Source: Branchiostoma floridae
Lineage: Eukaryota; Chordata; Leptocardii; Amphioxiformes; Branchiostomatidae
DNA length: 64,000 nucleotides
Reading direction: 5' to 3'
Assembly: GCF_000003815.2 (NCBI RefSeq)
Contig: NC_049985.1
Coordinates: 7,564,066-7,628,065 of the forward strand
Shown in pieces: positions 62,801-64,000 of the stretch (within the stretch, counting starts at the first letter, position 1; the number at the start of each line of letters is the position of its first letter). A model generated the notes under the pieces. The model was not told the origin of the DNA and made no database searches. It saw nothing but the letters and a program-made list of their open reading frames with translations. The translations under genes and the position numbers were made by a program.

Positions 62801-64000
62801 TCTCAGCCCCTATCCCCTACCAAATACCAGTGGATCCATTCACAGTTTCTCGAGTTATGCTGTACGCAAACAAACAAACAAACGGCATAAGGTAATAACA
62901 AACTTGATATAACCTCCTTGGTAATAACGTTCAGTATCTTTCTGCATGTATTCCAGCCACCTTTCTGCAGGAGAATAACGAGTTTGACGCCTGTGGCTGC
63001 ACGGTGCCGTGTGAACACACATCCTACCACACCACAGTCTCGTACGCAGGGTACCCTTCACCACAAGCCGCCTCGTATTTAGAGACAGTTTTCAATGTCA
63101 GCAGAGGGTATAGTAGGTAAGACAGGACAATATGTTTTTCTTTCATTTCAGCGCAAGTAGCTGGAAATCTACTTGCATGAATGTGTCTGTTCGTCCTTTC
63201 TTTCGGTATTCATACCTGCATGGTGGTGACACCTTGTATTGCCTTAATAGTACACTTCGACTGTGGTCAGAAAATTAGAATAATATTGTAATATAAAAAT
63301 TGTATCTGTACCGCGAAGTGCTGTAATGGCAGCTTTTGTCAAAAGCACTTTTTGGAGAGGGGGATATACACTAGCAGCTGATCATTTCGTCCTACTCCAT
63401 GTTGAGGATTGTAACTTGTATCTTCTCATAACTGCCTAACTTTCCCCAGCGTAAACATCGTTCTTCTTGACGTGTACTACCATGAACTGAGGAGCACCAC
63501 GTTAGAACAGTTTAAAGCAGTCACCCAGTCTGGACTGATCAGTGAGTATCTTAATTGTGCGACCTGGGCAATTATCAGAAGTCAGTTCTTCTTCTTTCCC
63601 AAATGAAAATGTAAGATTTATCACTTCTTCTTTACCATTATAAATTTTACTGAAATCCTGAAAATTGTAATAAATTTGTTAACCTCAGATATCTTTAACT
63701 TCTGACAAAGATGAATCCAGCAAACAATAAAATCTTGGGAATTCAATTCCAGGTTTGCAGTCGCAAGACCTGAATGGTTTACTATGGCGTTCCTTGCCTT
63801 GACATTGACCTTTGCACTTTGACCTTTCCTACAGGTGACGTAGGTGGACAGCTCGGTTTCTTCATCGGTGTGAGCGTCATCACCTTGTTCGAGTTCTTCG
63901 AGTATCTGGTCATGAAATTTCTTGTCTTCGCCTGCTATTCTAAGATGGAATCTGAGACGGAAAAGCCAGACAGAGAACAGTCAACTAAGGAAAACAGTAG
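47924..64000 (+). CDS. DEG/ENaC-family (ASIC-like) cation channel subunit, 3' partial
   Basis: Trimeric, amiloride-type sodium channel subunit of the plasma membrane. Exons: 47924-48096, 49142-49240, 49575-49818, 50283-50408, 50681-50830, 61654-61807, 62445-62501, 62957-63116, 63450-63541 and 63835 to beyond 64000. All junctions are in phase (about 473 residues seen). The start MDGKQKSPQDALDHEFANST leads to an N-terminal HG motif (CHGASRI) and TM1 (MWTLVFLAAFGLCTW). The family signature FPAVTICNFNR is followed by the finger/thumb Cys pattern (ECFWRGRPCYAE|NFTHVFTTYGNCWTFN, GCLLECRAKLVESCGC, CGCTVPCEHTSY). TM2 carries the G-x-S selectivity element (GGQLGFFIGVSVIT), with a charged cytoplasmic tail starting. 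The exon order has no missing domain despite the 10.8-kb intron 5. ASIC versus other subfamily cannot be settled by eye. Confidence 0.9.
48467..49044 (-). mobile_element. Internally deleted mariner element (578 bp)
   Basis: In DEG/ENaC intron 1. Terminal inverted repeats of about 37 bp (CGAGGGGCGTGCAAT... from 48467; complement to 49044) have only one or two mismatches. TA flanks both sides (48465-48466, 49045-49046), as in Tc1/mariner. The minus-strand frame starting at 48861 keeps the N-terminal helix-turn-helix (ECRAVIRFLYLKGRTPKK, YGDDAPSYDLVKRW, PRPGRPS) but no catalytic DDD domain, so the element is non-autonomous. Confidence 0.88.
48562..48861 (-). pseudogene. Mariner transposase N-terminal HTH fragment
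   Basis: Residues about 1-70 of this 99-residue frame match the HTH_48 DNA-binding region of mariner/SETMAR transposases (YGDDAPSYDLVKRW and the RPGRPS linker). The catalytic part is absent because of an internal deletion, and the remaining 30 residues are unrelated. A DNA-binding-only product is conceivable but unproven. Confidence 0.8.
49939..50016. repeat. Inverted repeat just after DEG/ENaC exon 3
   Basis: GACAGAAAACACGCCAGAGG (49939) faces its near-complement ending TGTGTTTTCTGTC (about 50016), arms about 22 bp with one or two mismatches and a loop of roughly 35 nt, in intron 3. Confidence 0.6.
50868..50900. repeat. (TCTG)n microsatellite
   Basis: About eight TCTG units directly upstream of hairpin array A. 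Confidence 0.95.
50933..51165. repeat. CAGCACTGG/CCAGTGCTG hairpin array A (about 8 units)
   Basis: Serial short palindromes TCAGCACTGG-n(3-6)-CCAGTGCTGA, spaced by variable 5-12-nt segments (average period roughly 30). Loops differ between units (ACA, TGTT, AAAT, AAAC and so on), and one unit is a half. Preceded at 50908-50923 by TATACAAAAGTAACGG. Confidence 0.9.
51543..52030 (+). repeat. 'GATATTTGGTA' family repeat, copy 2
   Basis: TG-rich start, then GGTATTTGGTAGTCAGG, AAGGTCAAG, GGTACTGCAGCGGAA, TCTTGATTTTT, GGGATCCCCTAGC-like blocks, ending with ATTTGCATAA / TTATGCAAAT pairs. The same block order as 60762-61360. Confidence 0.6.
54252..54632 (+). repeat. Duplicated block, copy 1, with tRNA-like tail
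   Basis: Runs from GTCTGAAATCATTAC to the tRNA-like tail. It is highly similar to 55945-56205 joined with 56663-56783 (shared TTCTCTCGAAGGCGATTAAT, GACAAAAGATCTCTCAACG, CTTCTGGACAACTGTGAGAG). Copy 1 lacks the 457-bp segment present in copy 2. Confidence 0.8.
54556..54626 (-). repeat. tRNA-derived SINE-like segment, copy 1
   Basis: On the minus strand, CCGGGATTCGAATCCCGGG is a tRNA T-arm/B-box with a perfect stem. Upstream GGTTAACGCTTG resembles the A-box/D-arm and TTTTGTAAT an anticodon loop. The acceptor stem is not complete, so this is a tRNA-derived repeat, not a gene. Confidence 0.6.
55945..56783 (+). repeat. Duplicated block, copy 2, with 457-bp extra segment
   Basis: Same as 54252-54632 but interrupted after ACCGGC (56205) by 56206-56662, after which similarity resumes at CTTCTGGACAACTG. 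Either an insertion here or a deletion in copy 1. Confidence 0.75.
56704..56783 (-). repeat. tRNA-derived SINE-like segment, copy 2
   Basis: Minus strand: GCGTAGCGGTTAGCGCTTG (D-arm/A-box like), TTTTGTAAT (loop resembling a TGT anticodon) and CCGGATTCGAATCCCGG (B-box). Better preserved than copy 1, but still without matching acceptor arms. Confidence 0.6.
56834..57205. repeat. 187-bp tandem duplication
   Basis: Copies start at 56834 and 57021 (both GCCGGACCGATTTTCACGG) and remain nearly identical for about 180 bp, apart from small indels. Confidence 0.95.
57891..58614 (+). CDS. Candidate small nested gene, two exons (unrecognised)
   Basis: Exon 57891-57998 (acceptor CTATCCACAG, donor GTAAGT) encodes RGTYLTITSDDGGSSRSMFE and onward to YVVK. 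Exon 58519-58614 (acceptor GCACAG) continues in phase as ANLPDKSDDDEVFLTDIYY to a TAG. The joined frame is about 67 residues, hydrophilic, with balanced codon use and proper splice sites at both borders, unlike nearby random frames. Upstream exons and a start were not found, and an assembly gap lies in the intron. I do not recognise the family. It could be a tail of a gene nested in DEG/ENaC intron 5, or chance. Confidence 0.35.
58070..58169. other. Assembly gap (100 N)
   Basis: Exactly 100 unknown bases; the real size of DEG/ENaC intron 5 is therefore uncertain. Confidence 1.
59331..59374 (-). repeat. Dispersed 42-bp block (copy 2, inverted)
   Basis: Complement of 38232-38273 with one or two mismatches (TATAGCCGGTATAACCGCCC ... 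ACACACCAGCTT). Confidence 0.65.
59386..59725. repeat. Degenerate tandem repeats
   Basis: Three related passages share GTGAAAGCA-TCAT, GGCAAAA and ACATTGGTCTTCATT-like blocks, with irregular spacing of about 80-160 bp. Old and decayed. Confidence 0.45.
60014..60225. repeat. Direct repeat, spacing about 147 bp
   Basis: AAAACAAGCGATCTCTTTACC and following CACACA-ATAGAG, CTACCTCTGACTA occur twice (about 60019 and 60166). Confidence 0.75.
60296..60742. repeat. CAGCACTGG/CCAGTGCTG hairpin array B (about 14 units)
   Basis: The same palindrome family as array A: TTCAGCACTGG-n(3-6)-CCAGTGCTGA units with variable loops and 5-10-nt spacers. The array carries CCCGTTACTTTTGTATA internally (60427-60443) and again directly after its end (60744-60760). 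That motif is the complement of the one next to array A. Confidence 0.9.
60762..61360 (+). repeat. 'GATATTTGGTA' family repeat, copy 3
   Basis: Longest copy. In order: TG-rich start, GCATAACTCAAGAACC, ATGATATTTGGTATGTGGG, AAGGTCAAGGTCAA, GGTACCGCAGCAGAAA, TTTTTTGCATCTTTTGACC, GGGTCCCCTAGCAGG, GGTATGTAGGTAGCTTA, and two ATGCAAAC/ATTTGCAT pairs. It directly follows hairpin array B. Confidence 0.65.

Overview
This is a eukaryotic genomic window, most likely from a cephalochordate (amphioxus, Branchiostoma-like) or a close invertebrate deuterostome. The genes are split by many short introns with GT/AG borders, the proteins resemble vertebrate orthologues along their whole length, and introns and spacers are crowded with small fold-back DNA elements. 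The species is an inference; no sequence search was possible. Two runs of exactly 100 N (28224-28323 and 58070-58169) mark scaffold gaps.

Layout: (1) 1-3155, plus strand: 3' part of a TMEM184C-like membrane protein. (2) 4219-10760, minus strand: a complete PRMT9-type arginine methyltransferase in 12 coding exons. It is tail-to-tail with TMEM184C, the arrangement I recall for the human genes. (3) 11125-24015, plus strand: a complete CCDC22 gene in 18 exons, head-to-head with PRMT9 across about 360 bp. Its largest intron holds a dead DDE transposon with terminal inverted repeats, and other introns hold a LINE 3' end and a Harbinger-type MITE. (4) 26384-36283: three METTL7/TMT1-like methyltransferase genes, one on minus and two on plus, a local family with differing intron content and a near-identical middle exon in two copies. 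(5) 37197-45593, plus strand: a STEAP-type metalloreductase in 7 exons. Its last intron begins with about 22 copies of a 41-bp unit that repeats the exon-intron junction itself. (6) 47924 to beyond 64000, plus strand: a DEG/ENaC-family sodium channel subunit. It carries a mariner remnant in intron 1 and a 10.8-kb intron 5 filled with repeats, hairpin arrays, tRNA-derived SINE copies, a duplicated block and a possible small unrecognised two-exon gene.

The genes do not form one pathway. PRMT9 (splicing-factor methylation), CCDC22 (COMMD/CCC and Commander endosomal recycling), METTL7 (thiol S-methylation at ER or lipid droplets), STEAP (ferric and cupric reduction) and DEG/ENaC (cation channel) are ordinary cellular genes. 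The most interesting material is non-coding: the exon-junction minisatellite in STEAP, the two CAGCACTGG hairpin arrays, a possible poison exon in PRMT9, and several unrelated MITE families whose boundaries and target duplications can be read directly.
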